NCBI GenBank assembly: GCA_963770505.1 | Contig: CAVYPR010000001.1 | Location: 868,001 to 932,000, forward strand | DNA length: 64,000 nt | Reading direction: 5' to 3' | From: CAVYPR01 sp963770505 | GTDB lineage: Bacteria > Actinomycetota > Acidimicrobiia > Acidimicrobiales > RAAP-2 | Shown: positions 1 to 8,281 of the stretch, one piece after another | Numbering within the stretch: position 1 is the first letter of the stretch | Layout of the letters: every line of letters starts with the position of its first letter | Translations under genes and position numbers: made by a program | Notes under the pieces: model-generated | Seen by the model: the letters and a program-made list of their open reading frames with translations, nothing else | Told to the model about the DNA's origin: nothing | The model's database searches: none

Positions 1-191
1 ACTACTACGGCCACCTCGGCATGGACCCCGACGCCCGGGAGCGCTACGAGGGCGAGCCCTGGTACGCCATGGCCGAGCAGTTCGCCGACGACTGGGACCA
101 GATCAGCTTCGACCCCGACTACCCCACCCGCCCCCTCGAGCACTTCGAGCCGCTGGTCCGCGCGGTCTTCGGCCGCCCCCAACGGCTCTGA
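1..191 (+). CDS. C-terminal fragment of HD-domain metalloprotein (PhnZ/inositol oxygenase-like)
   Basis: Only the last 62 codons lie in the window; the reading frame enters at base 3 and stops with TGA at 189-191. The fragment contains WDQISFDPDYPTRPLEHFEP, which resembles the C-terminal end of HD-superfamily proteins related to PhnZ and myo-inositol oxygenase, where an acidic and tryptophan-rich segment is followed by a 'PLEHF.P' motif. The metal-binding HD residues would lie upstream, outside the window, so the substrate cannot be inferred. Its TGA overlaps the ATG of the next gene by one base (TGATG), which points to translational coupling with the glycosyltransferase. Confidence 0.5.
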   Translation, partial: YYGHLGMDPDARERYEGEPWYAMAEQFADDWDQISFDPDYPTRPLEHFEPLVRAVFGRPQRL

Positions 192-1000
192 TGGCCGGCA
201 GCGTCCCGGACCGCCAGCACCGGCGGCTCGAGGCCCTCCAGCGCCTCGTCATCGACCTCGGCCGTGGCCGGTTCGAGGCCGACTACCCCGGGCTCTCCCT
301 CACCCCGGTGGTGGCTCTCATCTGCGCCTACGAGGAGGAGGACAACCTCGGTCCGGTCCTCAAGGCCGTGCCCTCGGAGGCCTGCGGCCTTGCCGTCACC
401 GCGCTGGTGGTGGTCGACGGGGGCGAGGACGCCACCGACCAGGTGGCCCGGGACCAGGGGGCGGTCACCTTCGTCCTGCCGGTCAACCTGGGCCACGGGG
501 TGGCGCTGCGCGTCGGCTACGACCTGTGCGTGACCAAGGGCGCCCGCTACGTGGTCACCCTCGACGCCGACGGGCAGAACGACCCGGCCGAGATGGAGAC
601 CATGCTGCGCCCGCTGGTCGACGACGCGGCCGACTTCGTCGTCGCCTCGCGCCGGCTCGGGGTGGACCAGACCGAGGACCGCTACCGCCAGGCCGGGGTG
701 GTCTTCTTCGCCTGGCTGATGAACCGACTCGTGGGCACCCAGCTCACCGACACCTCCAACGGCTACCGGGCCCTGCGGGCCACCATGCTCTCCGACGTCG
801 CCCCCCGTCTGGTCCAGGACCAGTACCAGACGGCCGAGCTGCTCATCACCGCGGTGTCGCGGGGCTGGCGGGTCACCGAGCGCCCGACGGTCTGGCACGA
901 GCGGCTGTCGGGGACCTCCAAGAAGGGCGGCAACCTCCTCTACGGCCTGCGCTACGCCACGGTCATCCTGCGCACCTGGCGCCGCGAGCGCCGCCGCTGA
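191..1000 (+). CDS. Family 2 glycosyltransferase (dolichyl-phosphate-mannose-synthase-like)
   Basis: This 269-residue protein should transfer a sugar from a nucleotide or lipid-linked donor, probably for polyprenyl-phosphate sugars or cell-envelope glycans. The GT2 fold begins at about residue 37 with ALICAYEEEDNLGPVL, followed by VVVDGGEDAT and the metal-binding DxD-type motif in LDADGQNDP near residue 125. A long loop with SNGYRALRA follows, which is typical of the DPM1-like subgroup. There is no transmembrane segment, so it probably acts at the inner face of the membrane. It starts at an ATG overlapping the previous stop by one base and converges on the plsC-like gene 21 bases away. The acceptor is unknown. 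Confidence 0.85.
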   Translation: MAGSVPDRQHRRLEALQRLVIDLGRGRFEADYPGLSLTPVVALICAYEEEDNLGPVLKAVPSEACGLAVTALVVVDGGEDATDQVARDQGAVTFVLPVNLGHGVALRVGYDLCVTKGARYVVTLDADGQNDPAEMETMLRPLVDDAADFVVASRRLGVDQTEDRYRQAGVVFFAWLMNRLVGTQLTDTSNGYRALRATMLSDVAPRLVQDQYQTAELLITAVSRGWRVTERPTVWHERLSGTSKKGGNLLYGLRYATVILRTWRRERRR

Positions 1001-1021
1001 GACGCCGGGCCGGCGCCGCCC

Positions 1022-1699
1022 TCAGCGCCGGGCCTGGTCGTAGACGTGCTGGATCCGCTCCCCGAGCTCGGCGGTGGCGGCGTGAACCCGGCTGCGGGCC
1101 ACCCGCCCGCCCTCGCTGCGCTCGGGGGCGTCCATGGGCTGGCCCACCACCACCCGGATCTTCAGGGGCTTGGGGATGAGGCGCCCCTTGGGCATGGCCA
1201 GGTCGGAGTTGCCGATGCCGACCGGGACGATCACCGCCCCGGTCCGCGCCGCCAGGAAGGCCGCCCCCTCCTGCAGACCGTCGACGCGCTCGCCCTCCTG
1301 GCGGGTCCCCTCGGGGAACATGACCAGCACCTGCCCCTGGCGCAGCACCTCCTCGGCGTGGCGCAGGGCCGAGCGGTCGGCCGACTCGCGATGGACCGGG
1401 AAGGCCCCGAGGTAGAGCAGGAGCCGGCCCAGCAGCCGATGGGACCACAGCTCGTCCTTGGCCATGAAGAAGAGCTTGCGGTCGGTGACGAAGGCGCAGA
1501 ACCCGAAGTCGGCGAAGGACCGGTGGACCGGGGCCAGGATGACCGGCCCCTCGGGGGGCACGTTGGCCCGCCCGGTCACCAGGGGGCGGAACCACACCCC
1601 CACGATCGCCTCGAAGATCACCCGGCAGACCCGGTAGCCGAAGGTGCGGCGGGGGTCGGGCTCGAAGTGGGCGCCGTGCCCGGGTGCGTCTACAGCCAC
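1022..1699 (-). CDS. plsC: 1-acyl-sn-glycerol-3-phosphate acyltransferase family protein
   Basis: The 225-residue protein belongs to the PlsC acyltransferase family, which transfers an acyl group from acyl-CoA or acyl-ACP to lysophosphatidic acid at the membrane. The catalytic HX4D motif is seen as HRSFAD, and the acyl-acceptor motif as FPEGTRQEG. The region VILAPVHRSFADFGFCAF is characteristic. The chosen GTG start at 1699 overlaps the end of the upstream aroA-cmk gene by 10 bases, so it is likely the last gene of that minus-strand operon. In many actinobacteria a plsC homologue follows cmk, which fits this order. The exact acceptor lipid is not provable from sequence. Confidence 0.85.
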   Translation of the reverse strand: MAVDAPGHGAHFEPDPRRTFGYRVCRVIFEAIVGVWFRPLVTGRANVPPEGPVILAPVHRSFADFGFCAFVTDRKLFFMAKDELWSHRLLGRLLLYLGAFPVHRESADRSALRHAEEVLRQGQVLVMFPEGTRQEGERVDGLQEGAAFLAARTGAVIVPVGIGNSDLAMPKGRLIPKPLKIRVVVGQPMDAPERSEGGRVARSRVHAATAELGERIQHVYDQARR

Positions 1700-3571
1700 G
1701 AGAGGACCTCCTCGACCACATCCTCGACGCTGCGCCCGGTGGTGTCGAGCAGGCGGGCGTCCTCGGCCCGGGTGAGCGGCGAGGCGGCCCGGGTCGAGTC
1801 GATCTGGTCGCGCCGGGCCAGGCCCTCGGCCGGCTCCTCGTGCCGGCGGCGGGCCCGCTCGGCGGGGGTGGCGGTGAGGAAGACCTTGAGGTCGGCCTCG
1901 GGGAAGACGACGGTGCCGATGTCCCGGCCCTCCACCACCCCGCCGCCGTGCTCGGCCGCCCAGCGCCGCTGGCGCTCGACCAGGTGCCGGCGGACCTCGG
2001 GGTTGGCCGCCACCGCCGAGACCGCCGCGCTGACCTCGGGGGTGCGGATGGCGTCGGTGACGTCGGTCCCGTCGATCCAGACCCTGGTCCCGTCGGTCTC
2101 GATCCGTGCCGCCGCGGCCACCGCGGCGACCGCCCCGGGGTCCGCGGCGTCGACGCCGCGGTGGCCCACCGCCCAGGCCACCGCCCGGTACATGGCCCCG
2201 GTGTCGAGCCGCTCCACCCCCAGCCGCTCGGCCACCGCCCGCGACACCGTCGACTTGCCCGAGCCGGCCGGACCGTCGATGGCCACGATCCGCCCAGCGC
2301 TGGCCGAGCCGCCGAGCGCCCGCAGGTCGGCCAGGAAGCCGGGGTAGCTGGTGGCCACCGAGCTGAACCCCCCGACCTCCCCCGACCCGGCGGCCAGGGC
2401 GGCCACCGCGGCGGCCATGGCCATGCGGTGGTCGCCGCCGCTGTCGGTGCGGGCGTGGCGCAGGCCCCCGGCCCGGCCGACCCCCTGGACCACCAGGTCG
2501 TCGCCGTGGACCTCGGCCCCGGCCCCCAGGGCCCGGACCATCTGGGCCACCGCCGCCAGTCGGTCGCTCTCCTTCACCCGCAGCTCGCCCACGTCGGAGA
2601 AGACCGTGGTCCCCTCGGCCGCGGCGGCGGCCACCGCCAGCACCGGCACCTCGTCGAGGGAGGGGATCTCGGCCGCCGCCACCTCGGTGCCGTGCAGCGG
2701 CCCGGCCCGGGCCACGAGGTCGGCCGTCGCCCCCTCACCCACCACCTCCACCCGGGCCCCCATCCGGCGCAGCACCCCCACGAAGCCGGTCCGCTCGGCC
2801 CCCACGTAGACCCGGGCCACGGTGACCTCGCTGCCCGGGACCAGGCAGGCGGCCACCACCCAGAAGGCGGCCTGGGAGGGGTCTCCCGGGACGTCGACGT
2901 CCAGCGGGCGGAGCACCGAGGGCCGGAGGCGGACCACCCGGCCCGCCCCCTCGGCCACGACCGTGATGTCGGCCCCGGCCTCGGCCAGCAGCTCTTCGGT
3001 GTGGGCCCGGGTGGCCACCGCCTCGCGCACCACGGTCTCCCCCTCGGCCGACAGGCCGGCCAGGAGCATCGCCGACTTCACCTGGGCGCTGGCCACCGGC
3101 GGGGCCCACTCGATGCCGATCAGGGGTCCGCCCTCGACGACCAGCGGGGGGAGGCACCGCTCGCCGCGGCCCTCGACGGTCGCCCCCATGGCCCGCAGGG
3201 GCTGGGCCACCCGGTCCATCGGCCGCGAGGAGAGCGACTCGTCCCCCACCAGCACGCTGCGCCCCCCGAGCCCGGCGGCCACCCCGGCCAACAGGCGCAT
3301 CCCGGTCCCCGAGTTCCCGCAGTCGAGCTCGTGGTCGGCACGGCCGCAGCCGGCCGCCGTCGATGCGGACCTCGTCGGCGCGGCGCGAGACGACGGCCCC
3401 CATGGCCTCGACGGCGGCCATCGTGCGGGCCACGTCGTCGCCGTCGGACAGGCCGCGGACCGTGGTCCGCCCCTCGGCCAGGGCACCGAGCAGGAGCACC
3501 CGGTGCGAGATCGACTTGTCCCCCGGGGTCCGCACCATGCCGGTGAGCGGGCGGCCGCCGGCGATCCTCAT
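1690..3571 (-). CDS. aroA-cmk: Fused EPSP synthase (aroA) and cytidylate kinase (cmk), with an apparent frameshift near 3330-3360
   Basis: The N-terminal part is 3-phosphoshikimate 1-carboxyvinyltransferase of the shikimate pathway and the C-terminal ~215 residues are (d)CMP kinase. The first ~78 codons (3571 down to about 3338) read MRIAGGRP...TPGDKSISHRVLLLGAL, the EPSPS signature. The rest (LDCGNSGTGMRLLAG, LRVKESDRLAAV, DHRMAMA) is in the frame shifted by one base. Cytidylate kinase starts at about 2300 with the P-loop GPAGSGKS and has EGRDIGTVVFPEADLKVFL. The aroA-to-cmk junction itself is uninterrupted in one frame. The switch lies in a G/C-only tract, so a sequencing indel is as likely as a real mutation. 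It sits 46 bases after tyrA in an aromatic-biosynthesis operon. Confidence 0.85.
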
Positions 3572-3617
3572 CGGCCCTCCCCCGGCGTGGCCCGGCCCGG
3601 GAGGGTGGCCCCCGGCC

Positions 3618-4706
3618 TCACGAGAGCGCCCCGACCGTGCAGCGGTAGCCGCGGCCGGTCACCGCCTCGCGCAGCCGGGCGCTCTCGGTGCCGTCGACCA
3701 CCAGGGTGAGCACCCCTCGGGGGCCCTCGGCGGAGTGGGCGATCTCGATGTCGTAGATGTTGATGCCCAGGTCGCCGGCGAGGGTGGTGATCTCGGCCAG
3801 CACCCCCTCGCGGTCGGGCACCGGCACCCGCAGCTCGGCCAGCCGTTCGGGACGGGTGGCCCGGGCGGGCAGGGACCGGCGCGCCGTGCTGGCCCGCTGC
3901 AGGGTCTCGAGCAGCCCCGGGCGGTCGTGGTCGGCCACCCGCCGGCGCATCTCGCCCAGGTCGGACAGCACCTGGTCCAAGGCGGCCACGATGGCCCCGG
4001 CGTTGTCGGCGCAGACGTCGGGCCAGATGCCCGGCTGGCCCGCCGCCACCCTGGTCATGTCCCGGAACCCCCCGGCCGCCAGCCGGAGCAGGGCGGCGTC
4101 CGCCTCGGCCTGGTGGGCGGCCGAGTTCATGAGGGTGGCGGCCACCAGGTGGGGCACGTGGGAGACCACGGCCACCAAACGGTCGTGCTCGCTCGGCGCG
4201 AGGGCCACCACGTCGGCCCCGAGCGAGACCACCACGGCCTGCACCGCCGAGAAGGCGTCGGGGTCGGTGGTCGCCGTGGGGGTGAGGACCCAGGTCGCCC
4301 CGGTGAACAGCTCGGGGTCCGCCCCGTCCAGCCCCGCCTGCTCGGAGCCGGCCATGGGGTGGCCGCCCACGAACCGGGGGTGGTCCACGGCCGCCACCAC
4401 GGGGGCCTTCACGCCGCTCACGTCGGTCACCACCAGGCCGGGCCGGCCCTCGTCGGCCAGCAGCTCGCGGGCCACCCCGGCCACCGAGGCCAGCGGGGTG
4501 GCCACCACGGCCAGCTCGGCCCCGGGGTCGTCGCCGACGGCGTCGAGCGCCCCGAGCTGCTTGGCCTCGGCCGCCCGCCCGGGGTCGGCGTCGCGGCCGG
4601 TGACGTGCCAGCCACGGGCCCGCAGGCCGAGCCCCACCGAGCCGCCGATGAGGCCGGTGCCGACGACCAGGGCCCGCCGGGACCGCCCCTCAGCCGGGGA
4701 GGTCAT
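3618..4706 (-). CDS. tyrA: Prephenate dehydrogenase with C-terminal ACT domain
   Basis: TyrA oxidatively decarboxylates prephenate to 4-hydroxyphenylpyruvate for tyrosine synthesis. The 362-residue protein starts with a Rossmann motif (GTGLIGGSVGLGLRARGW) and contains the family motif VGGHPMAGSEQAG with the catalytic-region histidine. A helical dimerisation domain follows, then from about residue 290 an ACT domain (VPVPDREGVLAEITTLAGDL) that would bind tyrosine for feedback control. The ATG start lies within the end of the aroH gene (17-base overlap), so the two are translationally coupled. NAD versus NADP preference is not read with confidence. Confidence 0.93.
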   Translation of the reverse strand: MTSPAEGRSRRALVVGTGLIGGSVGLGLRARGWHVTGRDADPGRAAEAKQLGALDAVGDDPGAELAVVATPLASVAGVARELLADEGRPGLVVTDVSGVKAPVVAAVDHPRFVGGHPMAGSEQAGLDGADPELFTGATWVLTPTATTDPDAFSAVQAVVVSLGADVVALAPSEHDRLVAVVSHVPHLVAATLMNSAAHQAEADAALLRLAAGGFRDMTRVAAGQPGIWPDVCADNAGAIVAALDQVLSDLGEMRRRVADHDRPGLLETLQRASTARRSLPARATRPERLAELRVPVPDREGVLAEITTLAGDLGINIYDIEIAHSAEGPRGVLTLVVDGTESARLREAVTGRGYRCTVGALS

Positions 4707-5064
4707 CGCGGAGCCCTTGGGCGCCGTGGAGGTAGACGTGCCGAAGCTCGTCGCGCGAGCGGGTGGTCGACACGTGCAACAGTGCCCGCACGCACCGGGG
4801 CATCGACCCGGGGACGGGGATCTCGGCCGCGCAGAGGAGGGGGACGGCCCCGAAGCCCATCCCCCGGGCCGCGGTGGCCGGGAAGCTCGAGACCACGTCG
4901 GGCGTGGCCGTGAAGATGATGGAGATGACGTCGTCCTCGACCAGGTCGTTGCGGGACATCACCTCGGCCAGCAGCTCCTGGACGCGCTCGTTCACCTGCT
5001 CGACGGTGTCCTCGTCGACCGTCGTGGCGCCGCGCACCGCTCTCACCGAGGTTGCTCCAGGCAT
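4690..5064 (-). CDS. aroH: Monofunctional chorismate mutase, AroH class
   Basis: This 124-residue protein converts chorismate to prephenate, the substrate of the coupled tyrA gene downstream. It is of the trimeric alpha/beta AroH type: it begins VRAVRGATTVDEDT and has VIFTATPDV-like (SIIFTATPDVVSSFPA) and CAAEIPVPGSMPRCVR segments, where Arg residues bind the dicarboxylate substrate. The length matches Bacillus AroH (127 residues). The ATG at 5064 follows a 67-base gap after the pseudouridine synthase gene, so it may have its own promoter. That gap carries repeated CCCATGGG palindromes. Confidence 0.92.
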   Translation of the reverse strand: MPGATSVRAVRGATTVDEDTVEQVNERVQELLAEVMSRNDLVEDDVISIIFTATPDVVSSFPATAARGMGFGAVPLLCAAEIPVPGSMPRCVRALLHVSTTRSRDELRHVYLHGAQGLRDDLPG

Positions 5065-5086
5065 CGGCCGTGCATGCTACCTGCCG

Positions 5087-5123
5087 CCATGGGCCGGCCC
5101 ATGGGGTCGGCCCATGGGGTCGG
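5087..5123. repeat. Three phased CCATGG palindromes upstream of aroH
   Basis: CCATGG occurs at 5087-5092, 5099-5104 and 5112-5117. The 13-base unit CCCATGGGGTCGG is perfectly repeated at 5098-5110 and 5111-5123. The repeats fill the only sizeable gap in the scpA-to-plsC operon, 23-60 bases upstream of the aroH start. They may be operator sites or simply a small tandem duplication; no regulator is known from the sequence. Confidence 0.4.
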
Positions 5124-5131
5124 CTCGGCCC

Positions 5132-5821
5132 TCAGCCGCCGCCGACTGCCGCGGCGTAGAGCGAACGCACCTCGGCCGGGGTGAGGGCGCGCCACCGGCC
5201 CGGGGCCAGGGTGTGGTCGGAGAGCGGTCCGATGCGGGTGCGGACCAGCCGGCGCACCGGGTGGCCCACCGCCTTGCACATGCGGCGCACCTGGCGGTTG
5301 CGGCCCTCGTGGATGACGATGCGCAGCACCCCGGCCGAGACCGCCCCCACCGTGGCCGGCGCCGTCATCCCGTCGTCGAGGGGGACCCCCTCGCGCAGGG
5401 TGCGCAGGGCCCCCGGCGAGGGTGTCCCCTCCACCTCGGCCAGGTACTCCTTGGCCACCCCGTGGGAGGGGTGGGTGAGCAGCTGGGCCAGCTCGCCGTC
5501 GTTGGTGAGGATCAAGAGGCCCTCGGTGTCCCGGTCGAGCCGGCCCACCGGGAACACCCGGGGCTCGGCCGGCACCAGGGAGACGACGGTCGGGCGGCCC
5601 TGGGGGTCCGAGGCGGTGGTCACCACGCCCCGGGGCTTGTTGAGCAGGTAGTGCACCAGCCCCTGGGCGGCGGCCACCGGGATGCCGTCGACGGCGATGC
5701 GCACGGCGGCCGGGTCGACCCGCTGCCCGAGGACGGCCACCTCGCCGTCGACCGTGACCCGGCCGTCGGCCACCAGGTCGTCGCAGACCCGCCGGCTCCC
5801 CAGGCCGGCCCGGGCCAGCAC
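5132..5821 (-). CDS. rRNA pseudouridine synthase, RsuA/RluB family
   Basis: The enzyme isomerises a uridine in ribosomal RNA. An N-terminal S4 RNA-binding domain (LARAGLGSRRVCDDLVADGRVTVDG) is followed by the catalytic domain with VGRLDRDTEGLLILTNDG, where the Asp of RLD is the nucleophile. GRNRQVRRMCKAVGHPV is also typical. The frame continues upstream as ERLQK before the S4 domain, which homologues usually contain, but no ATG, GTG or TTG is found there. The GTG at 5821 is therefore the only standard start and may trim a few residues. The scpA-scpB-rluB order is widely conserved, which favours RluB. Confidence 0.9.
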   Translation of the reverse strand: MLARAGLGSRRVCDDLVADGRVTVDGEVAVLGQRVDPAAVRIAVDGIPVAAAQGLVHYLLNKPRGVVTTASDPQGRPTVVSLVPAEPRVFPVGRLDRDTEGLLILTNDGELAQLLTHPSHGVAKEYLAEVEGTPSPGALRTLREGVPLDDGMTAPATVGAVSAGVLRIVIHEGRNRQVRRMCKAVGHPVRRLVRTRIGPLSDHTLAPGRWRALTPAEVRSLYAAAVGGG

Positions 5822-5849
5822 CTTCTGGAGGCGCTCGGCCCCGGCCTCC

Positions 5850-6437
5850 TCAGTCGCCGTCGCCCACCGCTCCGGCGGCCGGCCGGAGCCCCTCTTCGAG
5901 CTCGCGGGCGACCTCGGTCCCCGGCAGGAAGTCCTCCACCGGCGGCAGCTGGTCGACCCGGTCGAGCCCCAGCCGCTCCAAGAACAGGTCGGTGGTGCCG
6001 TAGAGGATGGGCTGGCCGGGGCCCTCGGCCCGTCCCACCGCCTCGATGTAGCCGCGCTGCTCGAGCAGGCGGACGACGCCCTCGACGTTCACGCCCCGCA
6101 GGGACGAGATCTGGGCCCGGGAGACCGGCTGGCGGTAGGCCACGATGGCCAGGGTCTCGAGGGCCGCCGTCGACAGCCGGTGTGAGACGTCCCGGTTGGC
6201 GAACCGCTCCACGTAGGGGGCGAGGTCGGGGTGGGTCTGGAACCGCACCCCGCCGGCGATCCGGGCCAGCACGAACCCCCGGCGCTCGGTGGCGTAGGAG
6301 GCGGCCAGCCGGTCGCAGACCTCGTCCACCCGGTCGACGGGTTCTTCGAACAGCTCGGCCAGGATGCCGGTGGGCACCGGCTCCACCGCCACCATGAGGA
6401 CCGCCTCGATGGCCCGGGCCAGCTCCTCAGCCGTCAT
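5850..6437 (-). CDS. scpB: Segregation and condensation protein B
   Basis: ScpB pairs with ScpA as the kleisin-associated winged-helix subunit of the SMC condensin complex that compacts and segregates chromosomes. The 195-residue sequence has two winged-helix domains: MTAEELARAIEAVLMVAVEPV at the start and LSTAALETLAIVAYRQPVSR in the second, followed by RGVNVEGVVRLLEQRGYIE. Its start overlaps the end of scpA by 11 bases. The C-terminal tail is acidic and probably disordered. Cytoplasmic, nucleoid-associated. Confidence 0.93.
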   Translation of the reverse strand: MTAEELARAIEAVLMVAVEPVPTGILAELFEEPVDRVDEVCDRLAASYATERRGFVLARIAGGVRFQTHPDLAPYVERFANRDVSHRLSTAALETLAIVAYRQPVSRAQISSLRGVNVEGVVRLLEQRGYIEAVGRAEGPGQPILYGTTDLFLERLGLDRVDQLPPVEDFLPGTEVARELEEGLRPAAGAVGDGD

Positions 6438-7242
6438 ACTCGTCCACCCCCGCCGCCACCCCGGCCAGCTGCCGGGTCTCGGTGATCCACGCCACCTCCA
6501 GGTCCCCGAAGGTCCTCCCCTGGCCGAGGGTGACCCTCCCCTGCTTGCACAGCTCGAGGAGGGCCAGGAAGTGGACGATCACGTCCATGCGCGAGGTGAG
6601 GTGGCCCGTGAGCTGGCGGAAGGTGGTCCGACCCCTCTCGGGCAGGACCCCGGTCAGGGCGGCCACGGTCTCGGACACCGTGACGGCGTCGACCGTCACG
6701 TGGGAGAGGTCGACCCGCGGGACCGGCCGTTCGGCGGTGGCCCGCAGGTAGGCCTGGGACAGCTGGTCGGGGGTGACCCCGGCCAGGAGGTCCGGGGCGT
6801 GGACGACGAAGCCGTCGTCGAGGCCGACCTCGCGCGGCAACGAGCGCGCCGCCTGCTCGGTCAGGGCGACGAAGACGTCGGCCGCGGCGGCGTAGGCGCG
6901 GCACTCGAGCAGCCGCGAGAGGAGCAGGTCGCGCTCCTCCCAGCCCACCAGCTCCTCGTCGTCCTCCACGTCGTCGGGGCCGGGGAGGAGGCGCTGGGAC
7001 TTGAGCTCGACCAGGATCGCCGCCGTCAGGAGGAACTCGGAGAGCACGTCCATCTCCAGGTCGTGGCGGTGCTCGGTCAGGTGGGCGACGAAGGCGTCGA
7101 CCACCGGGGCCAAGGGGATGTCGAGGACGTCGACCTCGTGCGTGCCCACCAGGTGCAAGAGGAGGTCGACCGGCCCCTCGAAGACCGGCGTGGAGACGAC
7201 GTAGGCCACGTCCGCGACCATATCGAACGGTGCGCCGGCCAT
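6427..7242 (-). CDS. scpA: Segregation and condensation protein A (kleisin)
   Basis: ScpA is the kleisin that bridges the SMC head domains. The sequence has the typical N-terminal FEGPVDLLLHLVGTHEVDVLDI, a central ELKSQRLLPGPDD segment and a C-terminal winged helix (VIVHFLALLELCKQGRVTLGQ). The frame is open far upstream, but homology begins at about 7210. The ATG at 7242 is preceded by a G-rich sequence, and a second ATG at 7221 is also possible. It diverges from trpS with a 39-base spacer, so both promoters must be compact. It is the first gene of the minus-strand run to plsC. Confidence 0.9.
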   Translation of the reverse strand: MAGAPFDMVADVAYVVSTPVFEGPVDLLLHLVGTHEVDVLDIPLAPVVDAFVAHLTEHRHDLEMDVLSEFLLTAAILVELKSQRLLPGPDDVEDDEELVGWEERDLLLSRLLECRAYAAAADVFVALTEQAARSLPREVGLDDGFVVHAPDLLAGVTPDQLSQAYLRATAERPVPRVDLSHVTVDAVTVSETVAALTGVLPERGRTTFRQLTGHLTSRMDVIVHFLALLELCKQGRVTLGQGRTFGDLEVAWITETRQLAGVAAGVDEYDG

Positions 7243-7281
7243 GGCGCACCCCCCACGCCCGGCCCCGTACCATGTCCGCCC

Positions 7282-8262
7282 ATGGTCAGAGTGCTCTCGG
7301 GCGTCCAGCCCTCCGGCGACTTCCACCTGGGCAACTATCTGGGGGCGCTCCGCCAGTGGGTGTCCCACCAGCGCGACCATGACGCCTTCTACTGCATCGT
7401 CGACCTCCACGCCCTCACCCTCGAGATCGACCCCGGGCGGCTGCGGGCCCGCACCCTCGACGCCGCCGTCAACCTCCTGGCCGCCGGGCTCGACCCCGGG
7501 GTCTGCACCCTGTTCGTCCAGAGCCACGTCCCCGAGCACCCCCGGCTGGCCTGGCTGCTCGAGTGCACGGCCACCATGGGCGAGCTGCGCCGGATGACCC
7601 AGTTCAAGGACAAGGGCAAGGGCCAGGAGGCGGCCCGGGTGGGGCTGTTCACCTACCCGGTGCTCATGGCCGCCGACATCCTCAGCTACGACGCCGAGCG
7701 GGTCCCGGTCGGCGACGACCAGCGCCAGCACCTCGAGCTCGCCCGCGAGGTGGCCGTCCGGTTCAACAACCGCTACGGCCCGGTCTTCACCGTCCCCGAG
7801 GCGGCCATCCCCGCCGTGGGCGCCCGGGTGATGGACCTCCAGCACCCCGAGCGCAAGATGTCCAAGTCGCTCGAGTCCCCCCTCGGCACGATCGCCGTCC
7901 TCGACGAGCCCGACGAGATCCAGCGCAAGGTCAAAAAGGCGGTCACCGACACCGACGGCGAGGTCCGCTACGACCCCGAGGCCAAACCCGGGCTGTCGAA
8001 CCTCCTCGAGCTCCTGGCGGCGGCCACCGACCGCCGCCCCGAGGAGGTGGCCGCCGGCTACTCGCGCTACGGGGACCTCAAACGCGACCTGGCCGAGGCC
8101 CTGGTCGAGATGCTGGCCCCGGTGCAGGCCCGCCACGCCGCCCTGGCCGCCGACACCGATGCCGTCCGCCGGGTGCTGGCCGAGGGGGCCGAGCGGGCCC
8201 ACGAGGTGGCGGCCGCCACCTACCGCCGCGCCGCCGACGCCGTCGGGCTCCTCCCGACCTGA
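7282..8262 (+). CDS. trpS: Tryptophan-tRNA ligase
   Basis: The 326-residue class I aminoacyl-tRNA synthetase charges tRNA-Trp. It contains the HIGH-type signature PSGDFHLGNYLGALRQW near residue 10 and the KMSKS loop (ERKMSKSLES) near residue 195. Other family motifs are DLHALT and YPVLMAADILSYDA. The length fits bacterial TrpRS (about 330). It starts at the ATG at 7282; TACCAT at 7268-7273 is a possible -10 element with a very short leader. It is the only plus-strand gene in the first 18 kb apart from the glycosyltransferase pair and converges on the site-2 protease gene. Confidence 0.95.
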   Translation: MVRVLSGVQPSGDFHLGNYLGALRQWVSHQRDHDAFYCIVDLHALTLEIDPGRLRARTLDAAVNLLAAGLDPGVCTLFVQSHVPEHPRLAWLLECTATMGELRRMTQFKDKGKGQEAARVGLFTYPVLMAADILSYDAERVPVGDDQRQHLELAREVAVRFNNRYGPVFTVPEAAIPAVGARVMDLQHPERKMSKSLESPLGTIAVLDEPDEIQRKVKKAVTDTDGEVRYDPEAKPGLSNLLELLAAATDRRPEEVAAGYSRYGDLKRDLAEALVEMLAPVQARHAALAADTDAVRRVLAEGAERAHEVAAATYRRAADAVGLLPT

Positions 8263-8281
8263 GCGGGCCGGCCGGTGGGCA

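Noticed and set aside
1046..3546. Long plus-strand open frames opposite plsC and aroA-cmk
   Set aside because: High GC removes stops on the antisense strand; the translations show no family motifs and the minus-strand genes are unmistakable.
7200..7290. tRNA or T-box/attenuator controlling trpS
   Set aside because: No cloverleaf, Trp-codon leader or terminator hairpins are visible in the 39-base spacer.
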